Shown: positions 1 through 12,591, counted from the first letter of the stretch. The stretch: 64,000 nt of DNA from an uncultured Glaciecola sp. (GCF_937770335.1 NZ_CALJHY010000002.1:186001-250000); one strand, 5' to 3'. Made by a program: numbers and translations. Notes: a model not told the origin generated them from the letters alone.

Positions 1-407
1 CTCCGGTTACCTTGATGGTAAATGGCCAGACCACTTCGATCCCTTCAATTGTAAGCGGAAATCGCCTTGTTATGCGAGATGATCAAGCGCGTTTATTTCT
101 TGCGGAAGTCGATAATACCGAGGGACGACTAAGTGAAGGTGCGTTTATATCTGCATTAATAGAAGTAGAAACCTTTTATGTGCCATTAGCAGTCAAACGC
201 GTTGGGTTACAGGCTTTCAGGGATTTTACTGTTGTGTATGCCAAAGTTGGCGAGCAATACGAAGTCAGAATGCTGGAACTGGGGCGTGAGGCAGGTGAAT
301 GGATTGAGGTGCTTGGCGGCATTGATGTAGGAACAGAGTACGTCACTAATAATAGCTACATCATTAAAGCCGATATTGAAAAATCTGGCGCATCACACGA
401 TCATTAG
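1..407 (+). CDS. czcB: Partial RND efflux periplasmic adaptor subunit (CzcB/CusB-like), C-terminal part
   Basis: The reading frame is open from base 3 to the TAG at 405-407, so the gene starts upstream of the window and only about the last 134 residues are seen. What remains is the C-terminal beta-barrel and membrane-proximal part of a HlyD/CzcB-type adaptor, which joins an inner-membrane RND pump to an outer-membrane channel. The protein ends in a His/Asp tail (SHDH) that closely resembles the GHDH tail of the second adaptor near 9050, so the two are probably paralogues. The stop codon lies 9 bases before czcA and overlaps its ribosome binding site, so the two are co-translated. Assignment is by family resemblance plus position. 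Confidence 0.85.
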   Translation, partial: PVTLMVNGQTTSIPSIVSGNRLVMRDDQARLFLAEVDNTEGRLSEGAFISALIEVETFYVPLAVKRVGLQAFRDFTVVYAKVGEQYEVRMLELGREAGEWIEVLGGIDVGTEYVTNNSYIIKADIEKSGASHDH

Positions 408-416
408 GAGTAGCAC

Positions 417-3400
417 ATGCTAGATTTTATTTTACGCTTTGCGATAAAACGCAACATAGTTGTCATGGTGCTAGTGTTGGGTGTTTCAGCGCTAGGCTTG
501 TGGAATTTTACCAAATTACCCATTGATGCTGTGCCAGATATTACTAATGTTCAGGTAATGATTAATACTGACGCACCAGGTTATACACCGCTGGAAGTGG
601 AGCAGCGTATTTCATATCCGCTTGAAACGGCATTGGCGGGCTTGCCAAATTTAGAAGGCACACGGTCAGTTTCGCGCTATGGTTTATCACAAGTTATTGC
701 TATTTTCGGTGACGACACTGATATTTATTTTGCCCGGCAGTTGGTAAATGAACGACTATCATCAGCAAAGTCTTCACTGCCCGTTGGACTTGAGCCTCAG
801 TTAGGCCCAATAGCCACAGGGCTTGGTGAGATATTTATGTTTACGGTCGATGCATTACCCGATGCAACTGATAAAGACGGGGAGTTAATTACCCCTATGG
901 ACTTACGTTCAGTCCACGACTGGGTTATTCGCCCACAATTAATGCGCGTGCCTGGTGTGGTTGAAGTCAATCCTATTGGTGGCTTTGAACGAGAACTGGT
1001 AGTCGCATTTGACCCTGAAAAATTGCTCTCATTTGGTCTTACTCAGGCTGATATCGTTCGCGCTATTGAAAATAACAATACCAACCAAGGAGCCGGTTTT
1101 ATAGAAAAAAACGGTGCTCAGTGGTTAATTCGCATCCCCGGGCAAATTGAAGATATAGACGCACTGAAACATATTGTGATTGAAACCACAGACGGCGCTA
1201 GCGTCAGAGTCAGTGACGTTGCCAATGTTAGCGAAGGGCATGGATTACGCACCGGTGCTGCAACACAAGGTGGGCGAGAGGTCGTCATGAGCACCGTGTT
1301 TATGTTAATTGGTGAAAACAGTCGTACGGTAGCTTCTGCTGTGGGAGAAAAGCTAAAAGAAATAAACAAATCACTACCCAAAGGAATAATCGCCACCGCA
1401 GTGTATGACCGAACTAAGCTTGTCGATCAAACACTTAACACCGTGAGGACCAATCTGATGGAAGGTGCGTTGTTAGTTATCGTTGTGTTATTTCTATTAC
1501 TGGGTAACTTTCGCGCCGCGTTTTTGACCGCACTGGTTATTCCTATCACGATGTTAATGTTAATCTCTGGTATGGTGCAAACTAAGGTAAGTGCCAATTT
1601 AATGAGCCTAGGTGCATTGGACTTTGGTTTGCTGGTTGATGGTGCCATTATTATTGTGGAAAACTGTTTACGTAGGCTAGGGCAAGCTACTCCCGACGGC
1701 CAGCAGCTAGCGTTAAAGCAGCGTTTGGAAGTGGTATTTACGGCCACAAAAGAAGTAATACGCCCCGCCTTGTTTGGCATGTTTATTATCACTGTTGTGT
1801 ATATCCCTATCTTCGCACTTGAAGGCGTTGAGGGTAAGATGTTCCATCCCATGGCAACGACCGTTGTTATCGCATTGTTATGTGCAACTATTTTGTCCGT
1901 CACGTTTGTGCCAGCCGCAACGGCATTATTGTTCAAAAAGCCGGTCAAAGAACGCCACAATTATATTATGAGTGGCGCTACTTTCTTGTATCGACCTGCA
2001 CTTGACTGGGTGATTAAAGCCAGATGGTTTGTGGTGATTTCTGCTATCACCTTGGTGGGCATTATGGGCTACCAAGCTACACGACTTGGCAGCGAATTTG
2101 TACCTAACCTAGATGAGGGTGATATTGCCATGCATGCACTGCGTATACCTGGCACTTCATTGAGTCAAGCGGTTGCACTTCAAGAAAGCTTAGAAGCACG
2201 TATTATGGAAATGCCAGAAGTAGAGCGAGTATTCTCCAAAATTGGCACCGCTGATGTGGCAACGGATGCAGTACCGCCAAGTGTTGCCGACAACTTTATT
2301 ATTCTAAAATCACGCGACTTATGGCCTAATCCCAAGAAACCTAAAGATCAAATCATTGAAGAATTAGCCGCATTAGTTGAGCCGATACCCGGTAATCGAT
2401 ACGAGTTTTTACAACCTATTCAAATGCGCTTCAATGAACTTTTGTCCGGCGTGCGAGCAGAGTTGGCTATCAAGGTGTTTGGCGACAATTTTGAAGTACT
2501 AGACGCGGTTGGCAGTAGCATCCAAGAAGCGATTGGCAGCGTTGAAGGCATTGCTGATATACAAATGGAACAAACTTCAGGTTTGCCCATGCTAACCATA
2601 CAACCCAAACTTGAGAAACTTGCGCAATACGGGATCTCTAAAGCGGACATTCAGCAACAACTGTCCACATCATTGGGTGGTCGCGTAGCCGGTAAGTTCT
2701 ATGAGGGCGATGCCATAGCCGACATCGTAGTGCGTTTGCAAGAAAACATGCGCAGCGACATTGATGCCCTTTATCGTTTGCCAATACATTTACCCGATGG
2801 GCAATATGTGCCGCTGCAAGAATTGGCTAACCTAGAGATGTTACTAGGTGCAAACCAAGTGAACCGAGAAAACGGTAAACGACGGGTTGTGGTCACCGCG
2901 AATGTTAGAGGCCGTGATTTGGGCAGTTTTGTTGCCGATATTCAAACGCAAATTAACGCAAACGTGGATATTCCTGCTGGCTACTGGCTCGAATACGGTG
3001 GTACATATCAAAAACTGCAATCAGCCTCAAAGCGCTTATCGATTGTGGTGCCGGTGACCTTATTCATGATCCTTGGATTATTAATTCTGGCTTTAGGCTC
3101 ATTTAAAGACGCCATGATCATCTTTACAGGTGTGCCACTTGCCCTAACGGGTGGTATTGCAGCGCTCTTGTTGCGCGATATCCCATTCTCCATTTCAGCG
3201 GCTGTGGGGTTCATTGCGCTATCGGGTATCGCAATAGGAAACGGGTTAGTAATGGTGTCGTTTATCCGTGACTTGCGTAAACAAAATATCCTGCTAGAGG
3301 AGGCCATATTTAACGGTGCGATCACTCGTCTGCGCCCGGTTATAACCACCGCGTTGGTCGCCTCTTTAGGCTTTGTGCCGATGGCGCTTAATACCGGTAT

Positions 3401-3554
3401 TGGCTCAGAGGTTCAACGACCGCTTGCTACTGTTGTTATTGGTGGGATTATTTCTGCCACTTTGCTGACTTTGTTTGTAGTGCCAGCGCTATATCGCATA
3501 TTGCATAAAGATAAAACACCTACGGCTGAGAAGGAGCAATGTAATGCACAATAA
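417..3554 (+). CDS. czcA: Heavy-metal efflux RND pump, CzcA family (copy 1)
   Basis: A 1045-residue inner-membrane proton/metal antiporter of the HME-RND family, normal length, with 12 expected membrane segments and two large periplasmic loops. In TM4 the motif DFGLLVDGAIIIVEN places Asp402, Asp408 and Glu415 exactly where the essential proton-relay residues of CzcA lie. This points to divalent cations (Co, Zn, Cd or Ni) rather than the Cu/Ag type (CusA), which lacks the first Asp; the exact metal is inferred. An AGGAG site lies 8 bases before the ATG. It follows the adaptor directly and overlaps the hupE-like gene by 11 bases. A paralogue lies at 9119-12229. Confidence 0.95.
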   Translation: MLDFILRFAIKRNIVVMVLVLGVSALGLWNFTKLPIDAVPDITNVQVMINTDAPGYTPLEVEQRISYPLETALAGLPNLEGTRSVSRYGLSQVIAIFGDDTDIYFARQLVNERLSSAKSSLPVGLEPQLGPIATGLGEIFMFTVDALPDATDKDGELITPMDLRSVHDWVIRPQLMRVPGVVEVNPIGGFERELVVAFDPEKLLSFGLTQADIVRAIENNNTNQGAGFIEKNGAQWLIRIPGQIEDIDALKHIVIETTDGASVRVSDVANVSEGHGLRTGAATQGGREVVMSTVFMLIGENSRTVASAVGEKLKEINKSLPKGIIATAVYDRTKLVDQTLNTVRTNLMEGALLVIVVLFLLLGNFRAAFLTALVIPITMLMLISGMVQTKVSANLMSLGALDFGLLVDGAIIIVENCLRRLGQATPDGQQLALKQRLEVVFTATKEVIRPALFGMFIITVVYIPIFALEGVEGKMFHPMATTVVIALLCATILSVTFVPAATALLFKKPVKERHNYIMSGATFLYRPALDWVIKARWFVVISAITLVGIMGYQATRLGSEFVPNLDEGDIAMHALRIPGTSLSQAVALQESLEARIMEMPEVERVFSKIGTADVATDAVPPSVADNFIILKSRDLWPNPKKPKDQIIEELAALVEPIPGNRYEFLQPIQMRFNELLSGVRAELAIKVFGDNFEVLDAVGSSIQEAIGSVEGIADIQMEQTSGLPMLTIQPKLEKLAQYGISKADIQQQLSTSLGGRVAGKFYEGDAIADIVVRLQENMRSDIDALYRLPIHLPDGQYVPLQELANLEMLLGANQVNRENGKRRVVVTANVRGRDLGSFVADIQTQINANVDIPAGYWLEYGGTYQKLQSASKRLSIVVPVTLFMILGLLILALGSFKDAMIIFTGVPLALTGGIAALLLRDIPFSISAAVGFIALSGIAIGNGLVMVSFIRDLRKQNILLEEAIFNGAITRLRPVITTALVASLGFVPMALNTGIGSEVQRPLATVVIGGIISATLLTLFVVPALYRILHKDKTPTAEKEQCNAQ

Positions 3555-4239
3555 TATTAATCCGTTCGCCGCATTCCTTTTGGGTTTGCTTTTAGTGAGT
3601 CTGTCTTTTGGGGCACTAGCGCACGGAGTTGATGATAATACCCGAGTGTTCTTAGAGCAAAATTCGGGCATGCAATTTATTCCGTTTATCTATATTGGCG
3701 CTAAGCACATGTTTACCGGCTACGACCACATACTGTTCTTGGTCGGCGTAATCTTTTTTCTTTACCGAAGCCGCGATGTGTTGCTGTATGTAAGCATGTT
3801 TACTGTTGGGCATAGCATTACTCTGTTGTGGGGTGTGTTGGGTGATATTCAAGTTAATCCCTATTTAATCGATGCCATTATTGGCTTCTCGGTGGTGTAC
3901 AAAGGCTTCGATAATTTGGGTGGGTTTAAACGCTTATTTGGCAAGCAGCCGAGCACTAAATTAGCGGTGCTTATATTTGGCTTGTTTCATGGTTTTGGCT
4001 TAGCAACTAAACTGCAAGAATTTGAACTGCCTTCTGAGGGCCTAGTGGCCAATATGATTGCCTTTAATATTGGTGTCGAATTAGGTCAGTTTATGGCATT
4101 GGCCTTCATTGTTATCGCAATTAACTTCTGGCGAAAACTACCGTCATTCGAGCGTTTTTCAACGGTTACGAACACGGTGCTAATGAGTGCTGGATTAATA
4201 CTGATGGGACTTCAATTAACCGGTTTTTATTTATACTAA
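3544..4239 (+). CDS. HupE/UreJ family integral membrane protein
   Basis: 231 residues with an N-terminal signal/membrane segment followed by about six hydrophobic helices. The family's conserved His-rich helices are visible: GYDHILFL near residue 60, GHSITL near 90 and GLFHGFGLA near 140. HupE/UreJ proteins are linked to nickel or cobalt uptake or delivery. In RND metal-resistance operons this form is a common passenger of unproven role. The gene starts inside the end of czcA (AAGGAG just upstream), so it belongs to the same transcript. Function here (metal movement across a membrane) is inferred from family and neighbours. Confidence 0.82.
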   Translation: MHNNINPFAAFLLGLLLVSLSFGALAHGVDDNTRVFLEQNSGMQFIPFIYIGAKHMFTGYDHILFLVGVIFFLYRSRDVLLYVSMFTVGHSITLLWGVLGDIQVNPYLIDAIIGFSVVYKGFDNLGGFKRLFGKQPSTKLAVLIFGLFHGFGLATKLQEFELPSEGLVANMIAFNIGVELGQFMALAFIVIAINFWRKLPSFERFSTVTNTVLMSAGLILMGLQLTGFYLY

Positions 4240-4257
4240 TTTGAACGAGAGACTGAA

Positions 4258-4788
4258 ATGACACAACATGTAGTAAGTACAAAAACATTAGTAAAATCGA
4301 CTATTTTCGCCACCATCATCGCAGCTGTGGTGTTCGTATGTTTTATTCTTCCAGCAGAATATAACATCGATCCGACACATATCGGTCATAGACTAGGCTT
4401 AACCGCTTTAGCGCATCATGATGATGAATTAACAGACACAGGACTAAGCTCTGTCGCTACTGAACAGGGGCAGGAGGTGATTGAAGTAATCGTCCCTGCT
4501 GGAAAAGGCATTGAATATAAATTTCAGATGGGCCGGCACGATAAAATGACCTATGAATGGCTAACGAATGGCGAGCCACTCTATTTTGATTTACACGGAG
4601 AGCCAGAAGGAGATACCACAGGTTATTTTGAAAGTTATGCAATAGCCACGTTAGCTGAAATGAAAGGCAGTTTTACGGCGCCTTTTGACGGCTCACATGG
4701 TTGGTATTGGAAGAATACGAGCAACCAGCCCGTCGCTATCCAATTAATTGTTGGAGGGCAGTATACCGTTATTGGATTAAAGCAGTAA
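4258..4788 (+). CDS. Membrane-anchored periplasmic protein of metal-efflux operons
   Basis: 176 residues: one N-terminal membrane anchor (about residues 13-32, ending near FILPAEYNIDP), then a soluble domain presumably in the periplasm with a His/Asp patch (ALAHHDDELTD). Similar proteins are usually annotated only as transmembrane anchor protein and occur beside HupE and CzcA genes. It starts 18 bases after hupE with a GAGAG site upstream, so it is in the same operon. No enzymatic motif is visible. A metal-sensing or scaffold role would be a guess. Confidence 0.7.
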   Translation: MTQHVVSTKTLVKSTIFATIIAAVVFVCFILPAEYNIDPTHIGHRLGLTALAHHDDELTDTGLSSVATEQGQEVIEVIVPAGKGIEYKFQMGRHDKMTYEWLTNGEPLYFDLHGEPEGDTTGYFESYAIATLAEMKGSFTAPFDGSHGWYWKNTSNQPVAIQLIVGGQYTVIGLKQ

Positions 4789-4810
4789 ACACTATATAGA
4801 GGACCACAAA

Positions 4811-5137
4811 ATGAAAATTATTCTTCAGACACTAGCGTTTGTCGTGTTTTTTGGACAAAGTGCAGCATTCGCTCACGAAGGGCACAATGATATTACGCGG
4901 GAAACGGCGATTAACATTGCCATCAAGTCCGTGCAGCAGCTCACCTTTAAAGATTTTGGATATGAGGTAGGAAAGCTCGACAAGAGTTGGAAATCCTTAT
5001 CAAAAAACGACGTTAATATCAGCGACGTGTTGGACACAGGTTTTATTATCAGTGCGACTAATTCAACCACACAAAAAGTCATTTATTTTGAAATTGCGAA
5101 AAACGGCAAAGTACGAGGAGTCAAATATGGCAGTTAG
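4811..5137 (+). CDS. Small secreted DUF6488-like protein
   Basis: 108 residues with a clear signal peptide (cleavage likely after AAFA) followed at once by the metal-ligand-like HEGHND. The rest is a small mixed alpha/beta domain recalling DUF6488 or PepSY-like proteins of metal-resistance operons. AGAGGA precedes the ATG. It lies 22 bases after the anchor protein and is the last gene of this tight run; about 240 non-coding bases follow. Biochemical role unknown; periplasmic location is predicted. Confidence 0.7.
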   Translation: MKIILQTLAFVVFFGQSAAFAHEGHNDITRETAINIAIKSVQQLTFKDFGYEVGKLDKSWKSLSKNDVNISDVLDTGFIISATNSTTQKVIYFEIAKNGKVRGVKYGS

Positions 5138-5376
5138 TGCATAAGCGCAATTGGGTAACTGACCATATAGCCAAAAATGATTCGTACTGCACTTTCAAAT
5201 GCTCAAACATGATGATGCGAAGAAAAATTCTTGGGCTAGTAGACTGTTTTGTGTGTGCATTAACTAAAACTGCCATCGGTTTTAACCCAACAGGGACAGT
5301 GGCGGGGTGATCGTTAGCCCGTTTAAATCCCTTCCCATCAGCGATGAAAATCAAAAGATATTGGAAAAGATTAATC

Positions 5377-6273
5377 ATGCATAATCATAGCCACGCTCAC
5401 GATAGTAACGGTGCTTCTAAGCGAATTGGATGGGCATTTTTCTTAAATGTGGTATTTACCATTATCGAGTTTATTGGTGGTTGGCTGACTAACAGTACCG
5501 CTATCATGGCTGACGCCGTGCATGATTTAGGCGATAGCCTATCGATTGGTACAGCGTGGGGCTTAAACAAACTGGGAGACAAAGAAGCAAACAATACTTT
5601 TTCTTATGGCTACAAGCGATTTTCTCTTCTAGGGGCGTTGATAAATGGTTTGGTACTCATTACTGGCTCCGTTTGGATATTATTTGAGGCGATCCCTCGA
5701 TTATCAAACCCCGAGATGCCGCAAGTCGAAGGCATGTTATTACTGTCTATTTTTGGGATCACAGTAAACGGGTTTGCGGCCTATAAACTTAGCGGAGGCA
5801 GCACGCTTAATGAGAAAATACTCAATTGGCATTTGCTTGAAGATGTACTTGGCTGGGTTGCTGTATTAATCGTCTCGATTGTATTGATGTTTAAACCGTG
5901 GGCAATACTAGATCCCATATTATCAATCTTCTTTACGCTCTTTATATTATTCAACGTCATACGTAATTTGAAAGAAACATTGCTATTGTTTTTGCAAGCA
6001 ACGCCCGATAAGAAACAAATGGATGAAGTACGCAGTATTTTGTCAGCCAGCGATGAAGTAAAAGACATTCATCATTTCCATATCTGGTCGCTAGACGGCG
6101 AGCACAATGTCATGACTGTGCATATTGAGTTGAAGCAGGATATTTCCATTCAAGCCATTACAACGTTAAAAGAAATACTGCGTAATGACTTGGCAAATTT
6201 TGATTTTATACACACAACGATTGAGTTTGAATTTGCCGATGAAGCATGCCGCGATGAATCCGATGAGCATTAA
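5377..6273 (+). CDS. Cation diffusion facilitator (CzcD-like Zn/Co/Cd exporter)
   Basis: 298 residues from the chosen start. The frame is open further up to an ATG at 5344, but the start at 5377 gives the typical His-rich head (MHNHSHAHD) and has GGAAAAG about 10 bases upstream. Six membrane helices are expected. CDF metal-site residues are visible in TM2 (ADAVHDLGDS) and TM5 (WHLLEDVLGW), and a C-terminal cytoplasmic metal-sensing domain follows (DIHHFHIWSLDGEHN). CDF proteins export Zn, Cd or Co from the cytoplasm using the proton gradient, and so feed the RND pumps encoded around this gene. Confidence 0.92.
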   Translation: MHNHSHAHDSNGASKRIGWAFFLNVVFTIIEFIGGWLTNSTAIMADAVHDLGDSLSIGTAWGLNKLGDKEANNTFSYGYKRFSLLGALINGLVLITGSVWILFEAIPRLSNPEMPQVEGMLLLSIFGITVNGFAAYKLSGGSTLNEKILNWHLLEDVLGWVAVLIVSIVLMFKPWAILDPILSIFFTLFILFNVIRNLKETLLLFLQATPDKKQMDEVRSILSASDEVKDIHHFHIWSLDGEHNVMTVHIELKQDISIQAITTLKEILRNDLANFDFIHTTIEFEFADEACRDESDEH

Positions 6274-6348
6274 AATGTGCGTATGCTTGTTTAAATCGTG
6301 TAGCGTGCTACTATTCGCGGGCTTATCAATGGGAGTTAATTGAGGTAA

Positions 6349-6723
6349 ATGGCTAAATTGAACGTGACAGCTTACGTAGTGATCATGCTGATTTTATTTC
6401 AGTCCTTCACTGCTGTCGCTAGCTCGTTAGATTTTCATTCCGTTGATGTTTCGCACTTATCCGAAGTTCACGACCATGACAAGCATGATGCTCCCATATT
6501 AGACAAAACGCCGGTAAACGTTAAGTCTACTTCTGATAGCGCTCATAACCCGTCAGATTGTCATCACTGCGGGCATTGCCACGGCTCACACACTCAGTGG
6601 GTGGGTGATTCAGTTGGTATTCGATACAATCCACTTGATCAAGGCCATGCCTTTTTCTATCTGTCTAAGATAATAGACGCCCCGTTAACGCGATTACTGC
6701 GCCCTCCAAAGTTTACATCCTAG
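6349..6723 (+). CDS. His/Cys-rich small periplasmic protein, putative metal binder
   Basis: 124 residues with a signal peptide (about residues 1-25, ending AVASS). The middle is dense in metal ligands: HDHDKHD near residue 43 and DCHHCGHCHGSH near residue 66. GAGG lies 7 bases upstream of the ATG. It sits directly before the tolC-like gene of the second efflux set. No known family is claimed. The ligand cluster and genomic position suggest periplasmic metal buffering or handover to the efflux complex, which is inference. Confidence 0.68.
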   Translation: MAKLNVTAYVVIMLILFQSFTAVASSLDFHSVDVSHLSEVHDHDKHDAPILDKTPVNVKSTSDSAHNPSDCHHCGHCHGSHTQWVGDSVGIRYNPLDQGHAFFYLSKIIDAPLTRLLRPPKFTS

Positions 6724-6790
6724 ATTCATAACACATTGGTTCGCTATTCATATGGCGAGTAATACTTATTGAAAAATTAGGATGTAAACA

Positions 6791-8122
6791 ATGATATTTT
6801 CCTCATTGAAACGCTCAATGCGAGTTCGTACTTGGGCAATATTCACCGTTTCTGTTTTTGCCTGCACGCCCGCGCAAGCGAGGGTAGAAAACAGCAGTGA
6901 CGTTAAACAAATAAGTTTAAAAAGTGCCATAAAACGCACTTTAGCAAATGCACCTTACTTATATGAGTTCGCTTTTAAACAAAAAGCACTAGAAGGAGAG
7001 CTGAAAACAGCCGCGCTTAAGCCAGAATTACAGGCTGGTATTGAGCTTGAAAACTTTTTGGGAACAGGAATAGTGTCAGGGATAAGAGATACTGAAATCA
7101 CCCTCACGCTGTCATCTGTTATCGAGTTTGGTGACAAATTAACTGCACGCTCCGCGTTTACCAGTGCAAAATCACAGGTGATTGAGGCGCAAAAGCAAAT
7201 TCGCACTTTGGATATTCTTGCTGAAGTAACGCGCCGTTATATTGATGTGCTGGCACAACAAGCGATGAGTGACGCTTACAAAGATGCACAATCCTTAGCA
7301 ATGTACACCTATCAGTCCGTTACTAGGCGAGTCGAAGCGGGAGCCTCGCCTGAATTTGAGCAGCAGCGGGCAAGCGCTTCGTTAGCACGCGCCAGACTCG
7401 AGGTATTGACTGCTGAGCAAACGCTTAATGGCTTGATTAAAAGTTTGGCCATTATGTGGGGTGAGCAATATCCAAGCTTCAATCAAGTACAAGGTGATTT
7501 GTTTGCCATATCATCGTCGCCGTCATTGTCAGTCTTGTTTGAGCAAGTGGTTAATAGCCCCAATATCGACATTTATGCACAAGAATCAAGGCTACAAGCA
7601 GCCCAAGTGCGACTCACCCAATCAGCTAATCAAGCGGACTTAAGTTGGACAGCAGGCATCCGGCGCATGAACGGCATTGACGAAATGGCCTTTGTCGCCG
7701 GCGTGAGCATGCCATTGTTTGCAGGTGATCGTAATTTAGGCGAGTTCGAAAAAGAGCAAGCCATGTTAGGTCAACTCGCGCAGCAACAGCAAGGCGCAAG
7801 GCTCAAACTCTATCATCAACTTAATACCGCGTTGATAGCACGAAAGAATGCCTTACTCAATGTGCAAACTTTACAAAACGCGATAATACCGCCGCTTGAA
7901 CAAGCATCATCGCTGGTAGAGCAGGCTTACCTTGATGGACGCTTCAGCTACCTTGAATGGGTGAGCACGAGCCAAGAGTTACTCAGTGCCAAGCAAGCCC
8001 TTATTCAATCAGCACGCCAGGCACATCAGCGAGCCGCCGACATAGAGTCGTTAACAGCAACCCCGATGTCCTTATCTACACCGTCTTCTTTACTGAATTC
8101 TTCACCGAGTAATACACAATGA
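6791..8122 (+). CDS. czcC: TolC-family outer-membrane channel (CzcC-like)
   Basis: 443 residues with a signal peptide (cleavage near AQARVE). Two repeats of the outer-membrane efflux protein fold are suggested by long amphipathic helices (roughly residues 40-230 and 250-425). It forms the exit duct for the RND pump. AGGA precedes the ATG, and the stop overlaps the start of the next gene (ATGA at 8119-8122), so channel, adaptor and pump are translationally linked. It is the only outer-membrane channel gene visible in the window and may serve both pumps, unless another lies upstream of base 1. Confidence 0.88.
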   Translation: MIFSSLKRSMRVRTWAIFTVSVFACTPAQARVENSSDVKQISLKSAIKRTLANAPYLYEFAFKQKALEGELKTAALKPELQAGIELENFLGTGIVSGIRDTEITLTLSSVIEFGDKLTARSAFTSAKSQVIEAQKQIRTLDILAEVTRRYIDVLAQQAMSDAYKDAQSLAMYTYQSVTRRVEAGASPEFEQQRASASLARARLEVLTAEQTLNGLIKSLAIMWGEQYPSFNQVQGDLFAISSSPSLSVLFEQVVNSPNIDIYAQESRLQAAQVRLTQSANQADLSWTAGIRRMNGIDEMAFVAGVSMPLFAGDRNLGEFEKEQAMLGQLAQQQQGARLKLYHQLNTALIARKNALLNVQTLQNAIIPPLEQASSLVEQAYLDGRFSYLEWVSTSQELLSAKQALIQSARQAHQRAADIESLTATPMSLSTPSSLLNSSPSNTQ

Positions 8123-9055
8123 ATATACAATTAACGATTAACTTGATTTTATCACCAATGAAACGCGCCGTGATGATAGCGGCGTTACTCCTACCATTTG
8201 CCGCCCTCAGTGGTGAAGAAGACCACGGCGACGAAAAAACAAATAGCGATGAATTTGTCGTCATGACCCAAGCCATGGCGATGGACGCGGGCGTTGTCGC
8301 TCAATCGGTCTCATCGGGTACATTAAATATCATAAAAACCGTTTACGGCAATGTGGTAACTGATCCTGCTTCACTTAGCCATATTCGCGCTAGATTCGAT
8401 GGGATCATCACGCAAGTTAATGCCAATTTAGGCAGTAAGGTCAAAAAAGGCGCCACACTTGCCATCATTGAATCCAATGAGAGCTTGCAAAGCTACTCGG
8501 TCACCACGCCGTTTTCAGGCACCGTGATTGCCAGACATGCTAATGAAGGTGAGCTGTCGAATGGACAAGTGCTATTTTCTATTGCCAATTACGATGGTGT
8601 ATGGGCGCAACTAAAGGTTTTCCCCAATCAATTACGCGCGGTCGCTGAGCAGCAAGCAGTCACGCTAAGCTTGTCAGGTGCCACGTTAGATACCTTCATT
8701 AGCCATATCCTACCGTCTCCTGAAGAACAACCCTACGTGCTTGCCTATGCAAAAGTGAATAACACTTCTGGACATTGGCCGGTTGGTGCTGCTTTGAGGG
8801 GTGATATCGGCATTAACACAATTGCTGTCGGTATGCTTGTGCCAAAAACGGCGCTGCAAGAATACGAGGGTAATAGTGTCGTTTTTGTGAAAAAAAGGCG
8901 ATGAATATCATCCAGCACCCGTCACATTGGGTAAGCAAGATAACAATAACGTCGAAGTCCTAAGCGGCCTGTCACAATCGGATGTGGTAGTCGTCAGCAA
9001 TAGCTTTTTGTTCAAAGCTGATTTGGAAAAATCGGAGGCTGGACATGATCATTAA
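8119..9055 (+). pseudogene. czcB: RND periplasmic adaptor (CzcB-like), split by a frameshift in an A7 run
   Basis: The first frame runs 8119-8904 (261 residues). It holds a signal peptide (from a possible start at 8158), the barrel-sandwich hairpin (about 75-150) and the beta-barrel, then stops just after an A7 run at 8890-8896. Dropping one A restores the family C-terminus: the second frame reads GDEYHPAPVTLGKQ onward to EAGHDH and a TAA at 9053-9055, matching the tail of the first adaptor. So the coding capacity is complete but out of frame by one base. It is a recent pseudogene, a homopolymer sequencing error, or a product of transcript slippage. It lies between czcC and czcA2. Confidence 0.82.
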
Positions 9056-9118
9056 TCTATCTATACGCCATTGCCTAACATCACTTTCTACTCACGCTTT
9101 TGTATGTGAGGTGACTAG

Positions 9119-12229
<3,111 letters not shown>

Positions 12230-12237
12230 GTAGAAAA

Positions 12238-12265
12238 GCCTCGCGTTAAATAGATGCGAGGTTTT
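12238..12265 (+). terminator. Rho-independent terminator after the metal-efflux genes
   Basis: A 6-bp GC-rich stem (CCTCGC at 12239-12244 with GCGAGG at 12256-12261) with an 11-base loop, followed directly by TTTT. It begins 9 bases after the czcA2 stop and closes the efflux operon. Confidence 0.8.
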
Positions 12266-12442
12266 AATTGGGTGAACTACGCAAAGAAGGATAGTTTTAT
12301 GAATACAGTTTCACAACTTTAACAAGATGATTTTTTATTTTTTTAGTCTTGTAAAATCCGGATTGCGAAGAGTAATTTTATATTAAATATTCGCACCAAA
12401 TGCTTAAGGTGGTGTCAAGAACATCCACTGGGTAATCATTTT

Positions 12443-12556
12443 ATGACACAAAAACTGGATCAACACATACTGCTCTTAGTCACCACAATAGTGATATTTA
12501 TAGTAAGTTGCAGCAGTTCTACTAGAGTAGTTAGCTATATTTTATGTGTAAGTTAA
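12443..12556 (+). CDS. Short lipoprotein-like ORF (possible truncated gene)
   Basis: 37 codons. The product has a polar start, a hydrophobic stretch and a lipobox-like IVSC followed by SSS, the usual beginning of a bacterial lipoprotein; it then stops after about 15 more residues. It may be the head of a larger gene cut off by rearrangement, a small lipoprotein of its own, or chance. No ribosome binding site stands out. Confidence 0.25.
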   Translation: MTQKLDQHILLLVTTIVIFIVSCSSSTRVVSYILCVS

Positions 12557-12567
12557 AACACCCCTAC

Positions 12568-12591
12568 GTCTAATACTGTTCAGTATTAGAC
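12568..12591. repeat. Perfect 11-bp palindrome with a 2-base centre
   Basis: GTCTAATACTG (12568-12578) and its exact complement CAGTATTAGAC (12581-12591) are separated by TT. No T-run follows, so it is not a usual terminator. It could be an operator, a recombination or insertion-sequence end, or a cruciform. Confidence 0.6.

Noticed and set aside
1427-1960. 177-codon minus-strand ORF inside czcA copy 1
   Set aside because: Antisense shadow of a long conserved gene; composition mirrors the complementary hydrophobic helices.
8886-8900. Programmed -1 frameshifting at the A7-G run in czcB
   Set aside because: A -1 shift enters a frame that soon stops and lacks the family tail. The tail needs a net +1 (or loss of one A), so dnaX-type slippage does not fit.
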